DNA from: Dryas octopetala
Taxonomy: Eukaryota; Streptophyta; Magnoliopsida; Rosales; Rosaceae
Assembly: GCA_963921425.1 (NCBI GenBank)
Contig: OY992834.1
Coordinates: 25,867,923 to 25,931,922 of the forward strand
Direction: 5' to 3'
Length of the DNA stretch: 64,000 nt
Positions 1-11,866 of this stretch are shown piece after piece. Positions within the stretch are counted from its first letter, which is position 1; every line of letters starts with the position of its first letter. The notes beneath the pieces are model-generated. The model saw only the letters and a program-made list of their open reading frames with translations. It was not told the origin of the DNA and did not search any database. The position numbers and the translations under genes are program-made.

Positions 1-552
1 AGAATGTGGTTTCCTTCATTCGCAACCTATGTGACAAGTAGCCGTAGAGATTTTGAGGCAAACAATTACATGTACAAACCTGCAATCTCATAAGAGAGTA
101 TTTTCCAATATACTTACTGTGAAACTGATGAAACCTAGAGGTGGGCACGGTGTGGTTCGGCTCACTTCACCCCGAGAACCATGCACTGCGCCATAAATGT
201 TTTCTCAGTGTGGTTCGGTGTTGTAAACCGAACAAATTAGAGAAAAACCAAACCAAACCAAACCATTGCAAAGATGGTTTGGTTTGGTTCGGTGCATGCA
301 CGGTTTTAAATTAAATACAACCTACTTAAAACAAAGTTAAGAACCTACTTAAAAGTTAAAACAAATACAACCTGTTTAACACTTAAAAGTTACTAGTTTA
401 CTACAACAACAAAAATAACTACAAGTCTACAACCAAACAAAGTTAAGAACCTGCTTTCTTAATTTCTTTAGGCATTACAAGCCAACCAAACAAAGTTAAG
501 AACATGCTTTCTTAATTTCTTTAGGTTTGTCTGATGACTTGAATCACTTGAT

Positions 553-594
553 GAGTGAATGTCTTCTTTTTTTTTGGTTGGAGAGTGAATGTCT
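553..594 (-). repeat. LINE tail micro-insertion inside hAT copy 1
   Basis: The 12-mer GAGTGAATGTCT occurs at 553-564 and 583-594 and flanks an 18-bp insert, a poly-T run followed by GGTTGGA. This is the pattern of a target-primed LINE insertion that copied only the poly-A tail and a few bases of the 3' end, inserted in minus orientation. Confidence 0.6.
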
Positions 595-839
595 GAATGA
601 ATATGTGGTTTACTGATTTTGTCATTTTTTATTTTTGTTTTTGGTCTATTGACTTATTGAGTATTGAGTCTATTGACTCTATTCTAATATTACAGACTTT
701 ACACTATTAATTATTTAATTAGTTTAATTTAGGTATGCCACTGTCTGATGAGTGATGAGTGATTTCTAAGTGATTTTGTGATTTTTAATTTGTTCTTTTT
801 GTTTTTGGTCTATTACAGTATTTATGTATTACTCTATTT

Positions 840-1270
840 GTTTGGTTTTTTTTATTTTTTCTGTTTTAGTTATTTGGGGTTTCGTTTGGGGTTTGGGTAG
901 ATTGGGGTTTCATTTGGAGTTTTGGCAAATTGGGGTTATATTTAATATAAGATTATAATTTGTAACTATATATATTATATAATCTATTTGTTAGTCTATT
1001 TGTTTGGTTTTTTTAATTTATTTTATTTGGCATTTCGTTTGGGGTTTGGGGAGATTGGGGTTTCGTTTGGGGTTTGGGTAGTAGGGGTTTCATTTGGAGT
1101 TTTGGCAAATTGGGGTTATAAGTTATAAGTTATATCTAATATAAGATTATAATTTGTAACTATATATATTATATAATCTATTTGTTGGTCTATTTGTTTG
1201 GTTTTTTTAATTTATTTTATTTGGGGTTTCGGAAGATTGAGATTTCGTTTGGGGTTTGGGCAAATTTGAG
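840..1270. repeat. Tandem repeat of about 180 bp inside hAT copy 1
   Basis: A unit containing GGGGTTTCGTTTGGGGTTTGGG, a TTGGAGTTTTGGCAAATTGG block and an AT-rich tail ending in ATAATCTATTTGTTRGTCTA recurs almost unchanged at about 880 and 1035, with a partial third unit at about 1225. It explains part of the extra length of this copy over the second copy of the family. Confidence 0.7.
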
Positions 1271-1938
1271 TTATAATTAAGTTATAACTATATATAAGAT
1301 TATATATAAGTATATAACTACTATAGTATATATATAACTATATACTACTATAGTATATACTAGTATACTACTATAATTATAGATTACTTATATAGTTATA
1401 TATAACTATTGTAGTATGTATACAACTATATACTAAGTTACTAACTATATAGTTATATACTAAGTTTATATATAACTCTATATGCATAAAACATTATTAT
1501 ATAGACTATAGACTATAGACTATAGAGTATATAGAAATATAATACACTAATTTTATTATATAAGATATAACTAAAATTATATACTAAAACATTATTATAT
1601 ATAATATTAAACTCATAGGGTTATATAAAATATATTTTAGGGTCTAAAATAAAAATGTATAAAATGTGTATAAAAATGTATAAAATGTGAACAAAAATGT
1701 ATAAAATGTGCATAAAAATATATAATTATATTTTTTTAAAAATTACTCGGTTTGGTTCGGTTTGGTTCGGGTTAAATGAGCATAAAACCAAAATCGAAAC
1801 CGTCCATATACGGTTTGGTTCGGTTTTCTCTTACGGTGTTGACTTTTCGGTCAACTCGGTTTTTTTTTCGGTTTTTTTACGGTGAGTTTGGTTCGGTTTT
1901 TCGGTGCGTCGGTTATTATGCCCACCCCTAATGAAACC

Positions 1939-2604
1939 TACATCGCTTGTGCATTAGAGAGATTTAGGATACTTGATAATGCCTATAAATTAAAGATAGT
2001 TTGAAAGTGATTTTGTAAGTAGTATTTTTATTAATTAGTAGAGTTTTTGTTATAAGTATTTCTGTTAGAAGCACATAAATATTTTTAACTAACAAGTGTG
2101 CTTTCTGTAAATACATTTTGAAGCGATTTTGATGAAGCAAATGACATGTGCTTATCCTAAAACCACTAAAAACTGTTCTTATGACTCCAAAAACACTTTC
2201 AAATACTTATGTCAAACAATACTAAAAGGATTTTTCACTTTTCTTAGATGCACATAAATACTTTTAACTAAAAATTTCAAATCCTTCATGTAAATACACT
2301 TTGAAGTGATTCTTGGTGAAGCACTTGATATGTGCATATCCTGAAACCACTAAAGACTCTTCTTATGACTAAAAATACTTTTAACTATTTATGTCAAACA
2401 TTACATTACTAAAAGAATTTTTTATTATTTAAAAGCGCTTTTACCACTTCAAAAACCACTCTCAATATTTTGACAGAAAAAAAAAAAAAACATTCCCAAT
2501 ATTATGAGCCCTTAAATATCAACTCAATTTAGTAATTTTAAAGGAGGTCATTAGTCCATTACACACTGCCGATGCCAAAATGATGACAATCATTTTACAT
2601 ATAT
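1939..2604. other. Intergenic, no gene; diffuse duplicated motif
   Basis: No coding frame. Two similar stretches (about 2050-2200 and 2240-2400) share CACATAAATA-TTTTTAACTAA, CTTTGAAG(C/T)GATT and ACTAAA-ACT-TTCTTATGACT blocks, so the region looks like an old direct duplication of about 180 bp of unknown repeat type. Confidence 0.5.
2460..2507 (+). repeat. Decayed LINE tail micro-insertion
   Basis: An A-rich insert (poly-A after CAG) lies between TCTCAATATTTTGA (2460-2473) and TCCCAATATTATGA (2494-2507), which match at 12 of 14 positions. The arrangement is like the better preserved tail-only insertions in this window, but the duplication is imperfect. Confidence 0.4.
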
Positions 2605-3055
2605 GGCCCGTTTTGGAGGCTTGAGAATGATAAATCAATTTTATTATTATGTTTGGTAAATAAAGGGAAGGAAAATCATTTCTTGGCCCAATGAAATCTG
2701 ATGACCTTATTTAGGAAAAATGAAACCTTTGCTCCAGCTTGAGTTTTGTTTTTCTCCCTTTTGAGAAAACATTTATTGTTTCTTTTTTGAACAAAATTAA
2801 CTATGCTATTATTTAAAATGTCATATCTATTGTCATTCCTGAAATAAATAATCGATTATGGTATAATTGAAAAATGGACACTTTTCATTTTTAATTCTCG
2901 CACAACCCAAACATGAAAATAAAAATAAAAAGGTAATTTTTAGTTTATTTTCTCAGAATTACCAAACACAGGCAAAAGAATTTCATTATCTTTCACCCAA
3001 AAATTGCAAAGGAATTAATTTATAAGGAAATAAATTTCGTAAACCAAACAGGCCC
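2605..3055. mobile_element. MITE-like element with GGCCYGTTTGG ends
   Basis: The block begins GGCCCGTTTTGG and ends CCAAACAGGCCC, a terminal inverted repeat of about 12 bp around 451 bp of AT-rich non-coding DNA. Such GGGCCTGTTTGG ends are seen in plant MITEs. The direct duplication is not clear because both flanks are TATAT-like, so the superfamily stays open. Confidence 0.45.
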
Positions 3056-4988
3056 ATATAGTAATACACTCCATCAACTTGCATGTCTTTAATTTCACAA
3101 CTGATTACCAATTTTATGGCTTTAAAACAAAAGCAACCTTGTTACATACACATTAATTGAAACATTATAAAACCATTGAACCCAAACCAAATCATTTGCA
3201 TGTTTTGAGCTATCCAATCAGAACATTCTCTTAATTGGCTTGTATACTCCGCGCGTCACTTTTGAAGCTTTAAAAAGCGCGTGGGAACCATTAAACACAC
3301 TTGTTCTGTAGTATCATTGGTGATTGGCCATTTGGCCCATCAATTTATATATGTTAAAAATTGGTATGCCTTTGCTGGGTTGGATGGTCAATGGTGGGTT
3401 CATATATCAATTATCAAAATAAAATAAATAAAATAAATTATCAAAACTGTTCTTCTCTCTCTATCATACGGTCATACCCAGGTGTATCGCAGATAACACT
3501 CAGGTGCTGAGTCTGCTGACCATCAAAGCTTATTGAAAGTCTTAAGTAGCCTTTTGATCATCTTCTTTTTTTTTTTTTGGGCCAAAGCCTTTAGATTATC
3601 TTGTACATGTCTATTTGTATATCAATAATATTAGTGTGAATAATATGGATATACCAAATTTTTATATATATTATGTATGAGAGATGACATTTCTCATATA
3701 TAATAAGTGAGCCTCACTTTTATTAAAAAATCGATACTAATGCTTTTATATTGATACAATTAGTTTTGTCAAATTTATTCACCAAATTTAATTATTTGTA
3801 TTAATAATGCAATAATATAAATGTATATTTATTGAAAATAAATAAACTCTAAAATAATCCAGTTCATATCATGACATGCATGAACAAAATTTATTAAACA
3901 AATTGATGAGGACTATAGTAATACTGTTTATATATTGTCATTCCCTTTTTCTCCCAAAACATATTAAATGTAAATGAATCTTGGACAGCAACGCAAGCAT
4001 GGTCCTTGGCGAGAGTTGGCAAAATAAATTTAATATCTGAATAAATCAACTTCAGTGTGAAAATGATGGTTTCCTGTTTATGTAATGGTACACGACTACC
4101 GGATTTTTAATATCTAGATAGCCATTTAAAGTACTGATAAAAAATATTGTATATCATATCAATTATTCACGTCATGGCTTGGCTGGCTGGCTAGCTTCCT
4201 ATGCATGGCAATGATGGATAGTATGAGATAATGGGATATATGAGTTAATTGGATTTTGGTGCATGTTACTGAAAATTGTATGCATAAAGATTATTGCAAC
4301 ACTATCTTAATTCCTTTTGTGCAAAAATAGTAATAACCAAAGTTTAATCTGAATGTGAAATTATACTAAACTCAAACAAAATCTATTGACCTTTTTTTTA
4401 TAGTTTTTTATTTTATTCAGGGATGGAGATTCAAACTTAGTGCATCAACATGATAAAAAGAATTATCACTAAATCAATTACTAATTAATCGATAACAAAA
4501 TTATTACCAATGTGTACAAATTTATAAATTTAAAGTCTTTCATTATTTTATCGTTTCCATATTTCTCTTTTTTGTTTTTGTTCGTCAACCAAACATTCAA
4601 AGCTATGAATAAATAATGCGTCGTGACCCACCGTGTGCGCACTATCGTGACTCTGTTTCGAGTGATCTTGAGAGTTTAAGTGAAGTTTGCCGTTCAACCA
4701 AGAGGTCGCCATATGAAAGCTCTTTGTTGCATTTCTGGAAACTGCAATCTCTGCAGTTGCAACCCGTCGCACGTACAGTTGTCTCCTCGATCCATCGTGA
4801 TTTTCTGATGTCATCTCTAATTAGTTTTCCGCTGCTCCAATTAGTCTAAGCCATTTACGATCTGCTTGTGTCACTGATTGGATATCTGGTTCTTTCTCCA
4901 TTCGTTTCTGATTTGTGCATACCTTTTTTATTTTTTTTGTGTTAGCCTATTGTTTTTTTTTAAAAAAAAAAAGAGGAAAAAAACGACA
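3056..4988. other. Intergenic, no recognisable gene
   Basis: AT-rich DNA without a convincing coding frame. Short frames around 4548-4849 overlap on both strands, match nothing I know and have no supporting signals. A T12 run followed directly by A11 (about 4950-4975) lies just before the Copia polyprotein. I found no 5' LTR for the Copia element here. Confidence 0.5.
3548..3602 (-). repeat. LINE tail micro-insertion
   Basis: The 17-mers at 3548-3564 and 3586-3602 (AGCCTTTTGATCATCTT and AGCCTTTAGATTATCTT) match at 15 of 17 positions. They flank a 21-bp insert: poly-T followed by GGGCCAA, the complement of a TTGGCCC-A(n) LINE end. Confidence 0.55.
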
Positions 4989-7900
4989 ATGTCTTCCTTG
5001 ATTAATACTGAGACGACATCTCCGTTGTTTTTTGACTCCATGGTCGATGAGCCGGCTCCACATGGACATTCTATCACTGCATCTGGCTTCACTTCCATGT
5101 CAGGTACCTCTAGTTTTGCTTTGAGTACTCCTAATTCTACTGGTAATAGTGTTTGGATAATTGACAGCGGTGCTACGGATCATATGACTTGTGATCGTTA
5201 TATTTTTCAGCATTTTTCCTTTACTTGTCCTACACCATTTATTACTAATGCCAATGGAGTGTCATCTCCAATTCTTGGGAATGGCACAATGTCTTTATCT
5301 TATACTTTTTCATTAGATAATGTTTTGTTCATGCCTTCCCATAATTGCAATCTTATTTCAGTCAGCCAACTAGCCAAAACCCATAATTGTGTAGTTGTGT
5401 TTTTTTCTACTCACTGTTTTTTCCAGGATATTCTTACCAAGGATAAGATTGGAAGTGGTCAGAGGAGTGGTGGTTTGTACTATCTGGACAGTGGTGGTGG
5501 TCGAGATTTGGTTAATTTGGTTGATACTCATTCAAAGAAAAATAAGAGACAAATTTGGTTGTGGCATCAGCGCCTTGGTCATCCTTCATTTGGCTACCTT
5601 AGGCGCTTATTTCCATCTTTGTTTGTTGGATGCAGTCTCTTAGATTTTTTGTGTGATATTATGTGTTGGCTAAGAGCCATCGTGCTGTATTTCATCCCAG
5701 TGATAAACGTATGGATTCTCCTTTTGCTTTCATACATTCGGATGTTTGGGGTCCTGCACCGTCTGCTATTACTAATGGAATGAGATGGTTTGTGACCTTC
5801 ATTGACGATTCCACTAGAATGACGTGAGTGTATTTTCTGAAGCATAAAAGTGATGTGTGCATTGTTTTTCAACTCTTTCATAAAATGGTGCTCACTTAAT
5901 TTGTCTTTCCTATTAAGGTTGTCTGTTATGATAATGGTGGACAGTTTGTGAATCAAGAATTGACTACCTATCTGGCTTCTACTGGTATTCTTCATCAAAC
6001 TACGTGTTTGTATTCTCCCAACAGAATGACGTTGCTGAACGAAAAAATCGGCACTTATTGGAGGTGACCCGATCTCTTTTACTTGGTAGTCATGTGCCAT
6101 CCTATTTATGGGGTAATGCATTGAGTTCCGCCGTCTATCTGATCAATAAAACTCTCTCTAGTGTCCTTGATTTTCGGCGGCCATTAGACGTGTTATTTGA
6201 CTTTTGTACCTTACCTGTTGTTCTTCATTTGGAACTGCGAGTATTTGGGTGTGTGGTGTATGTGCATTTACACTCACACAAGTGGTCTAAACTTGATACC
6301 AGAGCATTGAAATGTTTTTTTGTTGGCTATGGTCCATCCTAAAAGAGCTATCGGTGTTATCATCCATCTACTAGGACTTTTAATGTTTCTATGGATGTCA
6401 CCTTCCATGAACATCTCTTTTTCTATTCCAGAGAAGCACTTGATTCTACACTTCAGGGGGAGACTTATAATGAAGTGCATAATCCAGAGGATATGGTTTT
6501 CTTTGATCAGTGTGGTGTCTTTGATAAAATGGAATCAACAAGCACAAGTGAGAGAGTGGGGGAGTCTGAGCGCACAATACTGCCTATTGATCACTAGGTG
6601 CCAGAAGAGGGAAATACACAGCTTCTGGATGAGAGCTCGGCAGACATAACTGATCACTCGAGACTAAATAATCCGAATGTACATGTTGATTCCAGCCCAA
6701 TTTGTGAGGGAGAAGATGAGGTACATGATAGTACAGTTATCATTCATGCATCACTTCACCAATCTTCTCTAGAGGCTCCTTCTGAGGTAATAACTGATTC
6801 CAATTTTTTTGATTTAAATCATTCTTCTAATCTTGAGTCAGAATCTTCTAAATATACTCTTCCACCTCGTTTTAACTAGGGTCAACCACCAAATAGATAT
6901 GAACCAGTTCCAAATGCAAAAGTTAAATATCTAATTGGTAATCATGTGTCTTCTGTTAGGTTGTCCAAGTCATATGAGTCTTATGTCTTACAATTATTTT
7001 CTGTTTCTATTCCTAGTAGATTGCAGGATGCTCTTGCAGATTCTAGGTGGACTAAGGCTATGACAGAGGAAATGGAGGCACTGAAAAAGAATGCAAGTTG
7101 GGAACTAGCACCTTTACCTAAGGGAAAGAAGACAGTGGGATACAGATGAGTCTTTGCCATTAAACACAAGATTGATGGGTCAGTGGAGAGGGACAAAGCC
7201 AGATTAGTTGCCAAGGGATATAATCACCCTATGACATTGAATATTTGGAGATTTTTGCTCCAGTGGCTAAGTTGAATATAATAAGGGTGTTGTTGTCACT
7301 AGCAGCAAATAAGGATTGGCCTCTTCTTCAGTTTGATGTTAAAAATGCTTTCTTGCATGGTAATCTGACTGAAGAAGTATATATGGATCCTCCTTCATGT
7401 ATTGCAGATTTTTCGAATACAGAGTTGGTGTGTAGATTGAAGAAGTCATTGTATGAGTTGAAATAGTCACCTATAACCTGGTTTGGGAGATTCACCTGTG
7501 CTATGAAGGATTATGGATATTGACAGAGCAATTCTGATCATACTTTATTCCTTAAAAAAAGAAAAGGTAAGATCACTCCTCTTATTGTTTATGTTGATGA
7601 TATGGTTCTAACATGAGATGATCAGGAGGAAATCTCAAATTTACAACAGTAATTGTCTAAAGAATTTGAGATGAAGCAACTTGGTGATCCAACATTCTTT
7701 TTGGGTATTAAGGTTGTTAGATCCAAACATGGAATTTTCCTATCTTAAAGGAAATATGTTTTGGACTTGTTGTCTGAAATTGGTATGTTGAGGTGTAAGC
7801 CAGTTGAAACACTTATGCAGCATAACCACAAGCTATTTAAGTGTTTGGGTGCGTCTCATGCGAATAAAGAATGTTATCAGAGGCTTGTGGGACATTTGAT

Positions 7901-8514
7901 ATACTTGGCTCATACCAGACCTGACATTGTCTATTATGTCAACGTGGCAAGTCAGTTTATGCATGCTTTATGCAAACCTCACATGGATGCAGTGAATCGA
8001 ATATTACAGTACTTGAAGGCTGTTCCAGGTAAAAGATTATTTTTCTCTAAGAATAGTTACTTGGATGTTGAAGGATATACTAATGCAGATTGGAGAGGTT
8101 CAGCTGACAACATAAGATCCATCCCAGGTTATTTTTCATTTGTTGGAGGTAATCTTGTGACTTGGAGGAGTAAGAAACAGCCTATTGTGACCAGGTTGAG
8201 TGCTGAGGCTCAGTACATAGGTATGACATTAGGAGTAGTAGAACTACTTTGATTGAAGAACTTATTTACTTATTTGGGCTTTAGACCTACTCAAGCTATG
8301 AAGTTGCACTGTAATAACAAGCCAGCCATTGCGATTGTTCATAACCATGTTCAACATGGTCGTACGAAGCACATTGAGATTGACAAACACTTTATTAAAG
8401 AGAAATTGGAAGCAAAGATCATTGACTTTCCTTTCGTGAAATCTGAAGACCAATCAGCAGATGTGCTTATTGAGGCTGTATCAGGAAGGGTATTTTGTGA
8501 CTCACTAGACAAGT

Positions 8515-11305
8515 TATAATGCCCCGAAACTGGCCACGTCACAGCGGCACCCGTTCTAGAAATCCTGAGAATATAATACTTCTACCACCAAGTATTATAC
8601 CCCCAAACTTCCTAAAACGAGTTAAACCGATTTTAAAATTTCGTCCGTTGGATCATAGTATATAAATTACAGTGGAATGTATTTCTAAATAATACCTCGA
8701 AATATTATTAATAAACATAAATATAAAACCAACTCGTGAAGGTCATGTGTTTCAAACTACAAATAACTCTACTACAACATTAAATAGATATTTCATAAAA
8801 TAAACAGCAGAGATATCTCAGCCCATATCCAGAGTAATTCGGCGACTAATGAAGTAGTGCCAAAGAGACTGGAATTCTAGAATCTGCATGTGTAGAACAC
8901 CTATAGCAAAAGACAAGGGACGCCACCACTAATCCAAAGAAATGATCTAAACTAGATAGACAGAAAGCCGAAACTGAAACTAGAATTGACAAGGTACATA
9001 TGTCACGCCACCGACCTCAGTTCAAGTCATCATTCATTGGGAAATATGCACTCACAAGAGTACAGTAGGGGGTGAGCATCACATATGATCATTGCTTCCC
9101 CTCGGGGGAGATCCCAAGTTAGGTTTGAAAATAATAATGAAGGTATTATATATATATGATTTCAATGAAAGGAAAACCAAAGTGAAACCGTGCAACACAA
9201 CAAAATATCCACAATAATAATCAGTGAGTAAAGCTTTTGCACGCTTTCGCACATCTTCTGTGAAAATCCGACACGTGTCAAGTTCAGAATACTTACCTGC
9301 CGACCAAACACGAATGGCCAACTACCCATATCGAAATCCAATCAATCATCGATACGGTAGCAAGAGTATCAATTCCTAGTGAATAACACATAGGCTAGCC
9401 TCCCCAGAAGGATATTCGACTAGATCGACCGTAAACACCACCTCATGAGGTTTAGGGGATTGAAAGCCAAGGACACCACACTGAGGCTTTTTACTCTCAT
9501 GTCGCAATGGTAATCACAATAAAATCCATACAAGTATGCCATACAAAATCCATGCAATACTTGAAAACAATTCCATAATATATAGTATTATCAAAATACG
9601 GGAAAACCCTATAACCGGGACGTGGTGTTTTCCCCCTACTTGTTACCAATGTGGAAGCCCTACTTGTCTCCAAGTCTACTCTGTCTTTGCGTACCTGTTG
9701 GGAAAACTGGAGTTCTAAATCTGACGGCAACTATTAGGAACGTACAAACCGTACCCCCGACCTTGTTTGTTAAGACTAGGTAAAATTCAGAGGTTTGGCA
9801 CTAGCGTAACTGCTAGACTTCTCTAAATTCTTGATCCAGTATGACCCTGCTCCCCGAGGCAGACATTCATGTCAGACCGTTTGGTTTCTACTTAGGTTCA
9901 TTTTAATTTAAATGGGGGAGGTTGATCAGTGTTTAAACTACAATGTGTCCAGGTCAGTGCATGGGGAAACTGAGGGAGCTATGGCCCAGTCCCCAACGCC
10001 TGTATGCTCATGGACTGCCCTTAGATAACACGTTATTGAGTTATCACAGATATGGCCTCAATATACTATTAATTCATTTTCAGTTAAACAGTTAAGCAAC
10101 GTTTCGTCTAAAACTACAACTTAAATAAACAATTGTTAAAGAAGTTGGGTTACGAGCTTACCTGTAGAATACAGTGCACGGACAGAACCTCAGTACAATT
10201 AAATTAGCAAAATAACAAAATAAAATAATCTAATTAACAAGAGTAAAAATTTAATAAAATTTTAGCAGATTTTCAACAGGGGTTGAAGAGATTACCGAAG
10301 GCTAAAAATGGAAATTCTAATTTATGCAGAACTTCGACTCTAGAAGGTGGGGCTCGGCTCCACGAACACTTAGGCGAAAATGGCTCGCCAATCGGACCTC
10401 TAAAACTCCACTTATGATCAAAATATAAATTTTTTTATTTGATCTCTAGAGAGAGAAAGAGAGCAACTAGAGAGAGAGAGAGAATTTCTAGAGAGAGAAG
10501 CTCTAGAAGTCTAAGAGATGGTGTGAATAAAAATGATGGTTTTGGGGGGTATTTATAGGTGGGCAATAGTGGATGTAATGGCTAGGATTAATTTAGAATG
10601 GATGACTAGGATCAATTGGAAGGATATAGATCCATAATTAGAAATAAAATAAATAAAAATTAAATAACAAAATAACAAAAATCAGAATTATAGAGAATTC
10701 TACAACATTCTAGAAAATGGGCTTTGGGCTTTGTGGGATGAGCTTTGGGCTTTGTGGGATGAGTTTTCAAAACTTGAAATGAACTTTAAAAAATTTAGTG
10801 GAAAGGTGCAGCCCAAAAGAGAGAGACATGGGCCGGGCTTAGGGTCAAAGCGTGTCGTCCAATCACGTTGCGCCACATGTCACCGAGTTTCCCACTTTTT
10901 ATGCATTCTTTAAAAATTCGTCAAAAATAACTCGGGACTTGGAAAATTTTCCGAAAAATCCTACGGACTCGTCTAAGTGAGTACTAATTATCTAAAGAGT
11001 CAAAATACCAATTTTTCCCTTTGATATTTTTCAGAAAATTTGGGAACTCCAAATTAAATTCTAGAAAATTAAAATACTAAAGAATCTTTGGAAATTCATA
11101 GGATAATTTTCCAAATTTCAAAAAATACGAGGTCTGCACCGTTGGTCTTCTAAAAACAAACAAAACTTTTCCCGTGAACGCGTGTTACTCGAAAGACCTC
11201 TCAGTCTTGAAGGAAACAAATTTCCTTCACAAAATACATTTTAGAATTTCAATAAAGTCTCAAGAAAATTCTCAAAAATAATTTTGGAAATTCTCGGGTT
11301 TCACA
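8515..11305 (-). mobile_element. 2.8-kb solo LTR, reverse orientation
   Basis: A 2791-bp block with no coding frame, flanked by the 5-bp duplication CAAGT (8510-8514 and 11306-11310), sits in the Copia RNase H frame. Read on the minus strand it starts TGTGAAACCCGAG and ends CGGGGCATTATA (probably decayed from ...TTACA), as an LTR should. Removing it restores the host reading frame. A related truncated copy at about 16640-17802 shares the end and internal blocks. With one LTR and no internal region it is best read as a solo LTR left by recombination, probably Gypsy-type or a large non-autonomous derivative. Confidence 0.8.
10551..10558 (-). promoter_or_regulatory. TATA box of the solo LTR
   Basis: On the minus strand the LTR carries CTATAAATACCCCCC. 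It is followed within about 40-110 bases by a pyrimidine-rich, CTCTCTCT-containing stretch (10440-10510), as in a plant promoter and leader. The related LTR has the same TATTTATAGG at about 17188. Confidence 0.55.
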
Positions 11306-11348
11306 CAAGTTGGGCATGAACGATATTTATGCACCAATTTGAGGGGGG

Positions 11349-11500
11349 TGTTAGTGTGAGTCAACTGTATATAATAGGCAATCCTTGTGATCATGTAAAT
11401 CCCTGTAATCATATAATTAATTTCTCCTGTAATTTTGCTATAGGCTTCTGTACTTATACCCACGTTTGTGGTTAAATAATATTATCATAAAATATTCCTA
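11349..11500 (+). repeat. 3' LTR (part) of the first Copia element
   Basis: Begins TGTTAGTGTGAGTCAAC directly after the polypurine tract, contains AGGCTTCTGTACTTATACCC, and fades into AT-rich DNA without a clear CA end. No matching 5' copy lies in the window, so length and age cannot be measured. Confidence 0.5.
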
Positions 11501-11857
11501 AAACACTTTGGCAATAACAAGTAAGCTGCAATTAATACCTTCAACATGCATAGAAAATAACAACAATATCACAACCATCAAGCTCTAAAAAAATAAACTA
11601 ATATTACCAAAATATATATTAAATAGAAATCGGGTTGAAATCCAGGTTCAGATTCGAGTTCGGGTTCGAGTTCGGGTTCAAGCTTTGGCAGGTTAGACCT
11701 CTACCCATTCCCAACCCAAAAATATCAAGTTAAAATTATGTTCGAGTTTGGGCAGGCTTTGATGTTTTCAAACCCACCTACATGGATTCAAACACCGGGT
11801 TGGGTTTGGCCAGGTGGGTTTGGGGTTGGCCCATAATGAGTTGCATCCCTAATATGA
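11500..11857. other. Intergenic with GGGTTC-rich degenerate repeat
   Basis: No gene. Around 11625-11700 there are repeats of TTCGAGTTCGGGTTC type, and further CAGGTGGGTTTGGGGTTGG blocks continue to about 11835. The composition recalls the inside of GC-rich hAT MITEs, but I could not find a pair of ends. Confidence 0.4.
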
Positions 11858-11866
11858 GATTTTTAA

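Larger units (their letters stand above)
136..1930. mobile_element. Non-autonomous hAT element (copy 1)
   Basis: A 1795-bp element with ends TAGAGGTGGGCA and TGCCCACCCCTA, flanked on both sides by the 8-bp duplication ATGAAACC (128-135 and 1931-1938). An 8-bp target duplication with TAGGGGTGGGCA-type ends is the hallmark of the hAT superfamily. No transposase frame is present, so it would need a partner in trans. Subterminal DNA is rich in CGGTTTGGTTCGG-like motifs near both ends, probable transposase-binding repeats. The interior is very AT-rich with long TATA runs. It is the same family as the element at 21720-22787, which shares the ends, the central GGGTTATATAAAATATATTTTAGGG-like block and the TATAAAATGTG repeats. 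Confidence 0.88.
4989..11342 (+). pseudogene. Copia pol polyprotein remnant
   Basis: Joined over 4989-8514 and 11311-11342 this is a broken pol gene. An aspartic protease core DSGATDHM lies near 5165. The GAG-pre-integrase motif LWHQRLGHPSFGYLRRL is near 5550-5610. Integrase pieces follow, with HSDVWGPAP, a YDNGGQF catalytic block and NDVAERKNRHLLE, ending near 6340. Reverse transcriptase spans about 7000-7760 with FDVKNAFLHG and the YVDDMVLT catalytic box near 7590. RNase H (NADWRGS, SAEAQYIGM, KHIEIDKHFI) runs to 8519. At least ten stops or frameshifts break it, for instance after protease, in integrase and on both sides of YVDDM. No function is expected. Confidence 0.85.
4989..11500 (+). 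mobile_element. Decayed 5'-truncated Ty1/Copia retrotransposon with nested solo LTR
   Basis: Holds protease, integrase, reverse transcriptase and RNase H remnants in Ty1/Copia order. The end of the RNase H frame is interrupted at 8514 and resumes at 11311, where GMNDIYAPI and a stop (11340-11342) follow. A polypurine tract GAGGGGGG (11341-11348) and a 3' LTR beginning TGTTAGTGTGAG (11349) come next. Neither a 5' LTR nor a gag frame was found, so the 5' end is lost. The 3' LTR end could not be fixed; about 11500 is a guess. Confidence 0.8.

Noticed and set aside
4548..4849. Overlapping frames on both strands before the Copia remnant
   Set aside because: They share the same bases in opposite directions, show no domain, and have no promoter or splice support.
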